From the NCBI GenBank assembly GCA_964481475.1, contig CAYZTG010000010.1, forward strand, positions 1 to 31,002: a DNA stretch of 31,002 nt, written 5' to 3'. Shown piece by piece: positions 8,717 through 16,383 of the stretch (within the stretch, counting starts at the first letter, position 1; the number at the start of each line of letters is the position of its first letter). The position numbers and the translations under genes are program-made. The DNA comes from DUQU01 sp964481475. GTDB lineage: Bacteria > Bacillota_I > Bacilli_A > Acholeplasmatales > UBA5453. The notes under the pieces are model-generated. The model was not told the DNA's origin. It did not search any database and saw nothing but the letters and a program-made list of their open reading frames with translations.

Positions 8717-9411
8717 GGTTAGATGTTTATTTACAAGAAAAAGAAAATATTACGAGAAATAAAGTTAATGAACTAATCAAAAATGGTGAAGTTATTGTTA
8801 ATGGGAAGGTAATTTTGAAACCTAGTTTACAAGTAAATGATAACGATAAAATCGAATTATTAGCTAGTTTCAAGTATGTGTCTAGAGCAGGATTAAAGCT
8901 TGAAGATGCGATTATTTCATTCAATATAGATTTCAACAATAAAGTGATCATTGATGTGGGTTCATCGACTGGTGGTTTTACTGATTGTAGTTTAAAATAT
9001 GGTGCCAAGCTTGTTTATGCCTATGATGTTGGGACTAAGCAAATGGTTGAGTCATTAGCGAATGATCTTAGAGTTAAGCTTTTTGAAAACACCAATATTT
9101 TGGACGTTGAAAAACAAAGTGGAGATATTCTTTTAATAGATGTTTCTTTCACTTCTTTAATCCCAATTATTAATCATGTGAAAGATTGGGCAAAGACTTT
9201 TATAATTCTCTTTAAACCTCAATTTGAAGTCGGCAGAGAATACTTGAAAAAGGGTTTAATAAAGGATGAGAAGATTATATTAAAGAAACTTGATGAAATC
9301 ATTAGTAAGATAGAAGCTTTGAATATCAAAATTATTCAATCAAAAAAAAGTGACATTAAAGGAAAAAAAGGGAATCAAGAGTATTTATTATTAGGGGTAA
9401 GAAATGCTTAA
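8713..9411 (+). CDS. tlyA: TlyA family rRNA 2'-O-methyltransferase / hemolysin-like protein
   Basis: RNA methyltransferase of the TlyA family, which 2'-O-methylates rRNA cytidines in characterised members. It has an N-terminal S4 RNA-binding domain (MRLDVYLQEKENITRNKVNE and on to ~62) and a Rossmann-type FtsJ-like domain. The SAM motif is DVGSSTGGFTDCSL (~81-94), followed by YAYDVGTKQM, the catalytic-region DVSFTSL (~141-147) and FKPQFEVGRE (~169-178). Length is 232 residues, slightly shorter than the usual ~270. The ATG overlaps the dxs stop as ATGA, and the 3' end overlaps recN by eight bases, so the genes are probably co-translated. Hemolysin activity should not be assumed. Confidence 0.9.
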   Translation: MRLDVYLQEKENITRNKVNELIKNGEVIVNGKVILKPSLQVNDNDKIELLASFKYVSRAGLKLEDAIISFNIDFNNKVIIDVGSSTGGFTDCSLKYGAKLVYAYDVGTKQMVESLANDLRVKLFENTNILDVEKQSGDILLIDVSFTSLIPIINHVKDWAKTFIILFKPQFEVGREYLKKGLIKDEKIILKKLDEIISKIEALNIKIIQSKKSDIKGKKGNQEYLLLGVRNA

Positions 9412-11038
9412 AACATTAAAAGTACAAAATTTAGCAATTATTGAAGATGTAGACATTGAGTTTACAAATGAACTAACTTGTTTAACAGGAGAAACTGGTG
9501 CAGGTAAGAGTTTAATAATTGACTCATTAAATTTAATATTTGGAAAAAGGGCTGATAATGATCTAATAAGATTTGAGGAAGAAGAAGCTTATTTGAAGGC
9601 TCATTTTATTAATTATAATACTGAAGTTGAGAAATACTTAAGAGCAAAAGATTTATATGATAATGACTTAATTATTGAAAGGATTTTAAGTAGCAAAGGA
9701 AATAACAAAGTCTTAATTAATAATAAATTAGTTCCCTTACAAACATTAAGAGAACTATCCTTTAAAATTGGAGATATTCATGAACAACATGATACTGTAT
9801 CATTAATTAATCCTGAAACATCGCTTGATCTATTAGATAAACTAGCTAATTTGAAAGATAATTTAAATGATTTTGTCATTAGTAAATATGAGTATGAGCA
9901 AATTAAAAAGAAGTACGAGGATGCCTTAAACAAAACATTGCTTCAACAAGAAAAACTAAAGGAATTAAAGTATATTAAAGACGAGTTAAACAAAGCTCAC
10001 TTAAAAGAGGATGAAATAGAAACACTTAAGGAACAAATTAATACGCTATCTAATCAAAAAGAAATCATCATAAATTTGGAAGTAGCTTATGATAATCTTA
10101 GTAAGATTGATGATGAAAATTTATTGTATGATTCATTTAAGGCTCTTAATTTAGTAAAGGAGTTTAACTTACTAGATCTTAAAGAAAGAATTGAGACTGC
10201 TTATTATGAACTAAGTGATTTGAAAAATGAATTATTTAATAAACTTGATGAAGTTAGAGATATTTCTATTTTGGAATTAGAAAGTCTAGAAGAAAGATAT
10301 TTCTTCTTAAAAGAGTTAGAAAGTAAGTACCAAAAAACACTTCGTGAGTTAATTATTTATGAAGATGAATTAGAAGAGGAAATCTTCAAAACAGAAAACT
10401 TTGATCAATATATTTTACAAGCTAAAAACAATATGGAAAAGGCTTATTTAAAGGCTTATGAGAAGGCTTTAGTTATTTCTAATAAACGGAAAGAGACAGC
10501 ATTGTTAGTTCAAGATGAGTTCGTAAAATTACTTAATAGCCTAGATATAAGTTATGTTGATTTTAAAGTTGATTTTAAAGAAATACCACTTTTAAATTCT
10601 GGTATAGATGAAGTAGTCTTCTTAATAAGTTTAAATAAAGGAGAACCGCTAAAACCATTTTATAAAGTTGCATCTGGTGGTGAGTTGTCAAGAAGTATGT
10701 TCGCCTTTAAAATACTTTATGGAAGGATTAATAAACTAGATTTAATGGTTTTTGATGAGATTGATATGGGTGTCTCCGGTAATGCTGCTCTTAAAGTAGC
10801 AGAGGCATTAAAAAAACTAGCAGCTTCGATGCAAGTAATCGCAATTACCCATTTACCACAAGTCGCTAGTAAAGCAAATTATCATTATCATATTAGTAAA
10901 GAGTTAATTAAAAATCGTACTCAAACAAAGTTAGAGTTACTTGTTGGTGAAAAGAGAATTTATCAATTGGCGTATATGTTGAGCGGTTCTAATTTAACCG
11001 AAGGGGCTATTTTACACGCAAAGGAACTTTTAAAATAA
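9404..11038 (+). CDS. recN: DNA repair protein RecN
   Basis: SMC-like ATPase that acts at DNA double-strand breaks. The N-terminal half of the ATPase has LKTLKVQNLAIIEDVDIEF and Walker A GETGAGKS at residues 29-36. A long coiled-coil arm fills roughly residues 150-350. The C-terminal half has the signature ASGGELSRSMFAFK (~421-434), Walker B LMVFDEIDMGVSG (~446-458) and ITHLPQVAS with the switch His (~479-487). At 544 residues it is close to the usual 550-570. It is the last gene of the cluster. The argR/ahrC gene often found before recN in Firmicutes is absent. Confidence 0.95.
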   Translation: MLKTLKVQNLAIIEDVDIEFTNELTCLTGETGAGKSLIIDSLNLIFGKRADNDLIRFEEEEAYLKAHFINYNTEVEKYLRAKDLYDNDLIIERILSSKGNNKVLINNKLVPLQTLRELSFKIGDIHEQHDTVSLINPETSLDLLDKLANLKDNLNDFVISKYEYEQIKKKYEDALNKTLLQQEKLKELKYIKDELNKAHLKEDEIETLKEQINTLSNQKEIIINLEVAYDNLSKIDDENLLYDSFKALNLVKEFNLLDLKERIETAYYELSDLKNELFNKLDEVRDISILELESLEERYFFLKELESKYQKTLRELIIYEDELEEEIFKTENFDQYILQAKNNMEKAYLKAYEKALVISNKRKETALLVQDEFVKLLNSLDISYVDFKVDFKEIPLLNSGIDEVVFLISLNKGEPLKPFYKVASGGELSRSMFAFKILYGRINKLDLMVFDEIDMGVSGNAALKVAEALKKLAASMQVIAITHLPQVASKANYHYHISKELIKNRTQTKLELLVGEKRIYQLAYMLSGSNLTEGAILHAKELLK

Positions 11039-11062
11039 AAAAAAGCCAGACGGCTTAGTTTT
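11034..11062. terminator. bidirectional terminator between recN and the small membrane protein gene
   Basis: AAGCC-AGAC-GGCTT hairpin (11043-11056). For the minus-strand gene the stem is followed by an uninterrupted run of T; for recN it is followed by AGTTTTTAG. The stop codon of the minus gene lies within it. Confidence 0.8.
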
Positions 11063-11243
11063 TAGTAGCGATAATGACTATTAAGGAAATAAGTGGTATT
11101 AATACCATTGCGCCAATAATCACAAATATTGTAATTCTTCCCCATAAAGATTTAGCTGGGCTTTTGAATTTAGGTATTTCTCCAGGTCTTGATTCAACTG
11201 CATTTCCTTTAGTTTGCTTTTGATATGTATTTTTTTTAGCCAT
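11055..11243 (-). CDS. small single-pass membrane protein of unknown function
   Basis: A 62-residue protein. The hydrophilic basic N-terminal part (residues 1-34, with MAKKNTYQKQTKGN and PGEIPKFKSPAKSLWGR) is followed by one strong transmembrane helix at about 36-59 (ITIFVIIGAMVLIPLISLIV) and the short end ATKN. It is considered real because GAGGTG (11255-11250) is correctly placed before the ATG, a TATAAT lies upstream, and it ends at a terminator with no other gene on that stretch. Topology by the positive-inside rule would put the N-terminus in the cytoplasm. I do not recognise the family; similar tiny membrane proteins occur widely in Bacilli. Confidence 0.8.
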   Translation of the reverse strand: MAKKNTYQKQTKGNAVESRPGEIPKFKSPAKSLWGRITIFVIIGAMVLIPLISLIVIIATKN

Positions 11244-11267
11244 TTTTTCACCTCGTTTTGCATTAAT

Positions 11268-11273
11268 ATTATA
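11268..11273 (-). promoter_or_regulatory. -10 element for the small membrane protein gene
   Basis: TATAAT on the minus strand at 11273-11268, about 25 bases before the ATG. No good -35 is seen. The divergent dinB gene must share this 60-base region. Confidence 0.5.
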
Positions 11274-11304
11274 ACATAGGTTTCTTAAAATGAAAGGATA
11301 TATT

Positions 11305-12414
11305 ATGAATAAGCAATTAAAAACGATATTTCATATTGATCTAAATGCATTTTATGCTAGTGTAGAGATGATTATCGATCCTAATTTGAAAACGAAAGTC
11401 TTCGCTGTTGGCGGTGGATTAAACTTCTCTAGAGGAGGAGTTCTAACTACTGCATCATATAATGCAAGAAAGTATGGAATTCATAGCGGAATGAGTGTTT
11501 ATGAAGCATATCAAAAATATCCTAACTTAATTGTAGTTCCCAATAAAAGAAAAGAATATCAAAAATATTCAGAAATATTCATGGAAACTTTAAAGACATT
11601 TACTAAACAACTTTTACAAGCTTCTATCGATGAAGCATACTTAGATGTTACAGAAATAGTGAAAAATAAATCACCGGAATTACTAGCGAAAGAAATCCAG
11701 GATAAATTATTAGAAAAGGAACTTCCCTCAAGTATTGGAATTGGATCAACATTATTTCTTGCAAAAATGGCATCTGATTTTAAAAAACCATTAGGAATCA
11801 CTACTATAAATGAAGAAAATATAAAAAAATTACTCTACCCTCTTGATGTGGGAGAAGTTCACGGGATTGGAACGAAGACTAAGGAACGATTAAATGAAGT
11901 AGGTATTATTACAATTAGTGATTTTATGAGTCAAGAAAATAAAGAAAAGATTATTAGAACTATTGGAATTAACTCATATATTTCTAGGCGAGATGACCTT
12001 CTTGGGACTTCAAGTGATTTTGTTGATATTTATAAGTATGAAATACCTAAATCTATTTCAAACGAAACTACATTATCATTTGATCTTGATAATAGAGACT
12101 TATTAAAAGAAGAATTAGATCAACTGTTTGTAAGAACGCATCAAAGACTTTTACAAGAAAAGCTATTATGTAGAAGTGTTTTTATTAAATTAAGAAATAA
12201 TAAATTTGCTACAAAAACAAAGACACAAACTCTATTAAAAGAAACAAACGATTATTTGACATTATTTGAAATGATGAGTGATTTATTTGAGGAATTGTTT
12301 AGTGAAGAACCAACTAGATTAATAGGCGTAGGATTTTCTAATATTGTTCATTTAGACGAGGTAAAAGTTGATAGAACAATTTTTAACTACCGTGAGCTTG
12401 ATAAGAAAGATTAA
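11305..12414 (+). CDS. dinB: DNA polymerase IV (Y-family, translesion)
   Basis: Error-prone Y-family polymerase that copies past DNA lesions. The palm motifs are FHIDLNAFYASVE (residues 9-21, catalytic Asp12) and SIDEAYLDVT (~107-116, catalytic Asp and Glu). The steric-gate position after Phe16 is Tyr17, as in some DinB and UvrX/UmuC relatives. Helix-hairpin-helix segments follow (VGEVHGIGTKTKERLNEVGI, ~181-200), then a little-finger domain. ATG 11305 is preferred over the in-frame ATG 11290 because AAAGGA at 11293-11298 fits it. The length of 369 is normal. No clear sliding-clamp peptide was identified at the C-terminus. Confidence 0.92.
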   Translation: MNKQLKTIFHIDLNAFYASVEMIIDPNLKTKVFAVGGGLNFSRGGVLTTASYNARKYGIHSGMSVYEAYQKYPNLIVVPNKRKEYQKYSEIFMETLKTFTKQLLQASIDEAYLDVTEIVKNKSPELLAKEIQDKLLEKELPSSIGIGSTLFLAKMASDFKKPLGITTINEENIKKLLYPLDVGEVHGIGTKTKERLNEVGIITISDFMSQENKEKIIRTIGINSYISRRDDLLGTSSDFVDIYKYEIPKSISNETTLSFDLDNRDLLKEELDQLFVRTHQRLLQEKLLCRSVFIKLRNNKFATKTKTQTLLKETNDYLTLFEMMSDLFEELFSEEPTRLIGVGFSNIVHLDEVKVDRTIFNYRELDKKD

Positions 12415-12500
12415 CTTAAACCTTACTTAAATATTATTACAACTCCAGTTTATTGTTCGTTATATAATAATTATTGAAGTTAGATAAATTAGTTTGAAAT

Positions 12501-12531
12501 AAAAAGGTAATCCGTTTTGGACTACCTTTTT
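12501..12531. terminator. bidirectional terminator between dinB and ispH
   Basis: AAAAAGGTAATCC-loop-GGACTACCTTTTT. The eight-base stem has one A-C mismatch when read on the plus strand but a G-U pair when read on the minus strand, so it fits the ispH transcript best. T runs are present on both sides. Confidence 0.85.
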
Positions 12532-12532
12532 G

Positions 12533-13453
12533 TTATTTTAAAATATCTTCAAATGATAATTTTGATTGATTATTCCAAGTGCTTGGATCATTTTTATCAA
12601 AACGCTCTAAGTAGGCAATTACTTCACGAGTAATTGCTTTTGGTGTTGATGCACCACTAGTTACATTTACAGAATTAATATTAAGTAACCAATCTATGTT
12701 AATGTCTTCAATACTTTCAATTAAGTAAGAAGAAGTATTATTTAAAAGACTTACTTCTTTAAGCTTATTTGTATTGCTTGATAAAGTATCTCCAACAACA
12801 ATTAATAGATCAGCTTTTGGTTGTTTAATAATCGCTTCTTGTCTAATAGTTGTAGCAAGACAAATATCATTATCAAAGATTAACTCATATTTTTCTTTTA
12901 ACACATCTAAAATTGTGAAGACATCATATAATGATAATGTTGTTTGGTTAGTGACATAAAGTGGTTTATTAGTTTTTTTTATATAATTTTTAGCATCGTC
13001 TAAGTTAGTAATTAAAGTAATTTGATCACTAATTCCCAAAATACCCTCCACTTCTGGATGAGAGGCTTTGCCGATATATAGTATTTCATAGTCACTTAAA
13101 TGATCTTTAATGTGATTATGGACTTTATAAACATCTTGGCAAGTTGCATCTAAATAAGGAATCTTTTTATGGTCTAATTTTTCTTTTACGGAATTACTAA
13201 CCCCATGAGCAGTTAAGATTACAGTTCCTGTTTGAACCTTATCAATTAACTCAAGTCTAGTTTTGCTTGTTTGATCAAGGGAAATAACGCCAAAATGAGT
13301 TAAAGCTTCACTAAGTTTTTTATTATGAACAATTAAGCCTAATGTATAAAGAGGCTTTGTTATTGAATCATCCTTAATTGCCTTTTTTACTAATTGTAAA
13401 GCTTTTGTGACCCCTTGGCAAAACCCTTGTGGCTTAATCACATTAACAATCAT
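12533..13453 (-). CDS. ispH: 4-hydroxy-3-methylbut-2-enyl diphosphate reductase
   Basis: Iron-sulfur enzyme (LytB) for the last step of the methylerythritol phosphate pathway, giving IPP and DMAPP. The three cluster-binding cysteines are at Cys12 (GFCQGV), Cys105 (DATCQDV) and Cys198 (NDICLATT). The catalytic-site segments SHPEVEG (131-137, with Glu134), VTNQTTLS (167-174), SSNTNKLKE (225-233) and TSGASTPK are intact. Length 306 is slightly longer than the core family. It pairs functionally with dxs in this window. It is the last gene of the minus-strand unit beginning at 15004, and its ATG overlaps the upstream zinc-ribbon gene's TGA. Confidence 0.93.
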   Translation of the reverse strand: MIVNVIKPQGFCQGVTKALQLVKKAIKDDSITKPLYTLGLIVHNKKLSEALTHFGVISLDQTSKTRLELIDKVQTGTVILTAHGVSNSVKEKLDHKKIPYLDATCQDVYKVHNHIKDHLSDYEILYIGKASHPEVEGILGISDQITLITNLDDAKNYIKKTNKPLYVTNQTTLSLYDVFTILDVLKEKYELIFDNDICLATTIRQEAIIKQPKADLLIVVGDTLSSNTNKLKEVSLLNNTSSYLIESIEDINIDWLLNINSVNVTSGASTPKAITREVIAYLERFDKNDPSTWNNQSKLSFEDILK

Positions 13454-13740
13454 CTAAAATTTTCTAAAAAACTTATTTGAAAAATCCCAAAAAAGATACT
13501 AAGTACAAAACCAATAATTGCGCCAATCCCAACAGCTTTTGCTGTAATTGGTTTCTCTTCTTTCCAAACAATATAAAGTATTAAACCGACTAATGGAATG
13601 CAAAAACCAAGTAATCCCCAACCGAACCCTCCGGTGTCGGAAGAAGTAGAATTATTGCTTTCAGTGATAACTTTACCACATTGCAAACAAACCTCTTGAT
13701 TTTCATTTAATTGCGTACCACAATTAGGACAATATTTCAT
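13450..13740 (-). CDS. zinc-ribbon membrane protein, copy 1
   Basis: A 96-residue protein with an N-terminal zinc ribbon, CPNC (residues 4-7) and CLQC (18-21). A Ser/Asn/Gly-rich linker follows, then GFGWGLLGFCIPLVGLILYIVW and a second hydrophobic helix (about 70-92), so two membrane segments. Between them the charged KEEKPITAKA matches the other two copies. The function is unknown; such 'zinc ribbon plus two helices' proteins are common in Firmicutes. The first 24 residues are almost identical to copy 2, even at the DNA level, showing a recent tandem duplication. The ribosome-binding site is AAAGGA about 12 bases upstream. It overlaps ispH by four bases. Confidence 0.85.
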   Translation of the reverse strand: MKYCPNCGTQLNENQEVCLQCGKVITESNNSTSSDTGGFGWGLLGFCIPLVGLILYIVWKEEKPITAKAVGIGAIIGFVLSIFFGIFQISFLENFR

Positions 13741-13766
13741 AATTTTATTTTTTCCTTTCGTGTTTA

Positions 13767-14075
13767 TTATTTAACAGCACTTCCTATTATAGCAATAGCA
13801 ATGATTACATAAATAATAATTAATAAAAAATAGGTGATTACAGAAATTAAAGCGCCTTTACCAGCTGCTTTAGCAGAAAGAGGTTTTTCATCTTTCCATA
13901 TTAAAAATAAGATAAGTCCTATAATTGGGACACAAAAGCCCAATAATCCAAAAGCAAACCCTCCTGTATCGTTGCCAACAACTTGTTTATTTCCTCCACC
14001 TACTACTTTACCACATTGCAAACAAACCTCTTGATTTTCATTTAATTGTGTACCGCAATTAGAACAATATTTCAT
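13767..14075 (-). CDS. zinc-ribbon membrane protein, copy 2
   Basis: A 102-residue paralogue of the preceding gene: CSNC (4-7) and CLQC (18-21) zinc ribbon, Gly-rich linker, then AFGLLGFCVPIIGLILFLIW, charged KDEKPLSAKAAGKG and a second long hydrophobic helix to the end. The start is odd. The strong AAGGGAGG (14110-14103) is 27 bases from the ATG, too far for direct use. It is well placed for a TTG-initiated micro-frame (TTG 14092, MYYKLL) whose TGA overlaps this ATG. Alternatively an AATACA/TGTATT hairpin could shorten the gap. The function is unknown. Confidence 0.85.
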   Translation of the reverse strand: MKYCSNCGTQLNENQEVCLQCGKVVGGGNKQVVGNDTGGFAFGLLGFCVPIIGLILFLIWKDEKPLSAKAAGKGALISVITYFLLIIIYVIIAIAIIGSAVK

Positions 14076-14131
14076 AATAATTTATAATACAAAAATGTAT
14101 TTCCTCCCTTTGTGAATGATTTATTATTTAA

Positions 14132-14140
14132 AGTATAACA
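14132..14140 (-). promoter_or_regulatory. possible extended -10 promoter for zinc-ribbon copies 2 and 1 and ispH
   Basis: TGTTATACT on the minus strand (14140-14132), an extended -10 form, in the 72-base gap after the DUF2085 gene. No clear -35. If real, it makes ispH partly independent of the upstream genes. Confidence 0.3.
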
Positions 14141-14147
14141 TATATTG

Positions 14148-14696
14148 TTATCCTTTTAATAGACTAGCAAGATAAATAATTAGCTTAGATTGATAATAAA
14201 AGAAGTTAGAGAGTAATACAACAAAACCAAGGCCAAACAAAATGCCAGTAATTAGCCTTTTAGTATTATTACTAACATAAGACGTTTTATATTGAAGTAC
14301 CCCATCAATTATTAAAGGAATAACTAAAATAATTAAGTAAGTGTAATTAAAAGAAAACAAACTAATAAAGAAGACAGATAACATTCCTAAATAAATCCCA
14401 GTACATCTTGTGCATAAAGAGAAATGTTTGTGGATAAAAGAAAAAGAGCGGTCTTTTTTACTATGACAGCCATAAAAGAGAGCTAAATAAGGCTTCTTAA
14501 AGATTAAGTTTAATAAAGTAATTAAAACTAAGGAAATTAAATAGTAAAAACTTAGAATTCTCACATAATTAAAATTAGAGTCAAAAAAGGTTAAAGTGTT
14601 GGAAAGAAGAGCTGGAAGTAAAGCAAAAATGATAAGCAACACAACTACATCAAAAGTCTTAATTTTAGCCTTTATATTACAGCTAGATTGTACCAA
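14148..14696 (-). CDS. DUF2085-type integral membrane protein
   Basis: About 182 residues with five or so hydrophobic helices and the family hallmark CHSKKDRSF (about 75-83) followed by FSLCTRCTGIYLGM (~91-104). The conserved cysteines and the RCTGIY motif define DUF2085, whose biochemical role is unknown. The start appears to be TTG 14696 behind GGTGGGG, inside the last codons of the preceding zinc-ribbon gene (25-base overlap), which suggests translational coupling. No ATG is available near the start of the frame. The neighbouring zinc-ribbon membrane proteins suggest a common membrane or metal-related role, but that is only an inference. Confidence 0.85.
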   Translation of the reverse strand: MVQSSCNIKAKIKTFDVVVLLIIFALLPALLSNTLTFFDSNFNYVRILSFYYLISLVLITLLNLIFKKPYLALFYGCHSKKDRSFSFIHKHFSLCTRCTGIYLGMLSVFFISLFSFNYTYLIILVIPLIIDGVLQYKTSYVSNNTKRLITGILFGLGFVVLLSNFFYYQSKLIIYLASLLKG

Positions 14697-15004
14697 AATG
14701 CCCCACCCATAGATATAATAAAGATCAAAATTATAAACCAGACAATAGTTAACACTATAGCAACTCCTACACTAATAAGAGCCCCTAAACCTGCATTTTT
14801 GGCATTTTTTGGATAACTATCTTGCCAGATTAAGTAAAGGATTAGGCCAGCTATTGGGACAAAAAACCCTAATAGTGCCCAGCCAATACTACCACTATCT
14901 GTTACACTAACATTTTTATTATTCTTATTAATAACTTTACCACAATGTAAACACACTTCTTGGTTTTGATTAAGTTTTTCCCCACAGTATGGACAATAGT
15001 TCAT
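14672..15004 (-). CDS. zinc-ribbon membrane protein, copy 3
   Basis: First gene of the minus-strand unit, 110 residues: CPYC (4-7) and CLHC (18-21) zinc ribbon, a Lys/Asn/Ser linker, helix IGWALLGFFVPIAGLILYLIW, charged QDSYPKNAKNAG, second helix near 73-97. It keeps the same plan as copies 1 and 2 but is more divergent. The ribosome-binding site AAGGAG is correctly placed before the ATG. Function unknown. Confidence 0.85.
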   Translation of the reverse strand: MNYCPYCGEKLNQNQEVCLHCGKVINKNNKNVSVTDSGSIGWALLGFFVPIAGLILYLIWQDSYPKNAKNAGLGALISVGVAIVLTIVWFIILIFIISMGGAFWYNLAVI

Positions 15005-15031
15005 AGATATCTCCTTAATTTAAGATGCCTT

Positions 15032-15060
15032 ATTATAACACACAAAAGAGCCATTTACCA
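15032..15060 (-). promoter_or_regulatory. promoter of the zinc-ribbon/DUF2085/ispH unit
   Basis: Minus-strand TATAAT at 15037-15032 with a weak -35 (TGGTAA, 15060-15055) 17 bases away. Start of transcription is expected about 20 bases before the ATG at 15004. Confidence 0.55.
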
Positions 15061-15123
15061 TAAAAATATGGAGAAACCTTTGTTTATTTAGATGGTTTCG
15101 TTTAATTGTTTTACCGTTCATGA

Positions 15124-15129
15124 TATAAT
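15124..15129 (+). promoter_or_regulatory. -10 element for the helicase operon
   Basis: TATAAT 25 bases before the ATG at 15154; the -35 region (near 15101-15107) is poor. This 149-base gap is a divergent promoter region. Confidence 0.5.
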
Positions 15130-15153
15130 AATTAGAGGAAATAAGAGGGAACT

Positions 15154-16383
15154 ATGAAAGAACTAAAAAATAAACTAATTGAGTTGGGCTTTAAAGAACC
15201 AACTTTAATTCAAGAAAAAAGTAATCAAGCCTTTATGAGTAATACCAATGCAATTTTACTCTCTCCCACGGGAACTGGTAAAACATTGGCTTTTTTAATT
15301 CCTCTTATAAAAAAGATTGATCGAGAAAATGGTTTTGAAGCTTTAATAATTGTTCCGACGACTGAATTAGCTTTACAAATAAAGGAAGTTCTAAAGTTAT
15401 TAAACCCATCGTATACTTATCAAGTTATTACCTCTAATGATGATAGGTTACGAAGTATGAGTAAGTTTAAGAATAGTGAACCTAATCTATTAGTAATTAC
15501 TCCGGGAAGACTAGCTGATTTAGTAAAAGAAAACTTACTTAACCCCAATTTAATAAAATATTTAATAATTGACGAAGCCGATATGTTATTTGACTTAGAT
15601 TTTTTAACTCAGATTGATTATTTAATGAGCCGAGTTAATGGAAATATATTTTTATATAGCGCGACTTTACCAGAACATTTGCTAAGTTGGGCGCGGAAGT
15701 ATTTTCAAGTTGAGCTAATTGATGTTAGAAATGAAGTAAGGTTAAATATTAATCACCATTTAATTTTTGCAGGAAAAGATAAAGATTATCGATTATCTAA
15801 TTTACTTGAAGTTCTCAAACCATATTTATGTTTTATTTTTGTTAGTAAAAATGAAGAAATAGAACCGCTCTACATTAAGATGTTAGAGGCAGGGTATAAT
15901 GTAGCAAGACTTTCCTCTTTAATTCCAGTCCGCCAAAGAAAGAATATTATTAATGAAATAAAGGAACTTAAATATCAATATGTGATTAGTTCTGATATTG
16001 GTTCTAGAGGATTAGACTTTGAAGGGATTAGTCACATTGTTAATTATGATATGCCCTATAAATTAGAATTTTATGTTCACCGGAGCGGAAGAACAGGGAG
16101 AATGTTAAAAGAGGGCAATGTCTATTTGTTTTTTGAGGATAGTCTAAACAGAAAAATTGAAACTTTAAAAAATAGAGGAATTAAGTTTAAAGAATATAAT
16201 TTAAAAGATAATGATTTAGTTTTAAGAGAGAAAAAAGTTAGATCTTTATCAGAAGAAGAAGTAAAAGCAATTAGGAGTGTTAAGATACCTAAAAAAGTTA
16301 AACCTGGTTATAAAAAGAAATACCAAAAAGAAGTACAAGATGCTTTAAGAAAAACTAGATATAAAGGTGGTAAGAAAAAATGA
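15154..16383 (+). CDS. DEAD-box ATP-dependent RNA helicase
   Basis: RNA helicase of superfamily 2, likely acting in RNA folding, ribosome assembly or mRNA turnover. Motifs in order: Q motif PTLIQ (16-20), Walker A SPTGTGKT (37-44), PTTELA and TPGR, DEAD box IIDEADMLF (~142-150), SAT (~171-173), then in the second RecA domain FVSKNEE, SSDIGSRGLDF and HRSGRTGR (~309-316). The C-terminal tail is rich in Lys and Arg (KKVKPGYKKKYQKE), as in CshA/CshB-like proteins. Length is 409 residues. Its TGA overlaps the ATG of nfo. Confidence 0.93.
   Translation: MKELKNKLIELGFKEPTLIQEKSNQAFMSNTNAILLSPTGTGKTLAFLIPLIKKIDRENGFEALIIVPTTELALQIKEVLKLLNPSYTYQVITSNDDRLRSMSKFKNSEPNLLVITPGRLADLVKENLLNPNLIKYLIIDEADMLFDLDFLTQIDYLMSRVNGNIFLYSATLPEHLLSWARKYFQVELIDVRNEVRLNINHHLIFAGKDKDYRLSNLLEVLKPYLCFIFVSKNEEIEPLYIKMLEAGYNVARLSSLIPVRQRKNIINEIKELKYQYVISSDIGSRGLDFEGISHIVNYDMPYKLEFYVHRSGRTGRMLKEGNVYLFFEDSLNRKIETLKNRGIKFKEYNLKDNDLVLREKKVRSLSEEEVKAIRSVKIPKKVKPGYKKKYQKEVQDALRKTRYKGGKKK

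Noticed and set aside
8727..9008. 93-codon minus-strand frame inside tlyA
   Set aside because: Antisense shadow of a gene with clear S4 and methyltransferase motifs.
12415..12500. Plus-strand TATAAT-like sequence after dinB as a promoter
   Set aside because: No gene on the plus strand follows before the terminator at 12501, and no -35 is evident.
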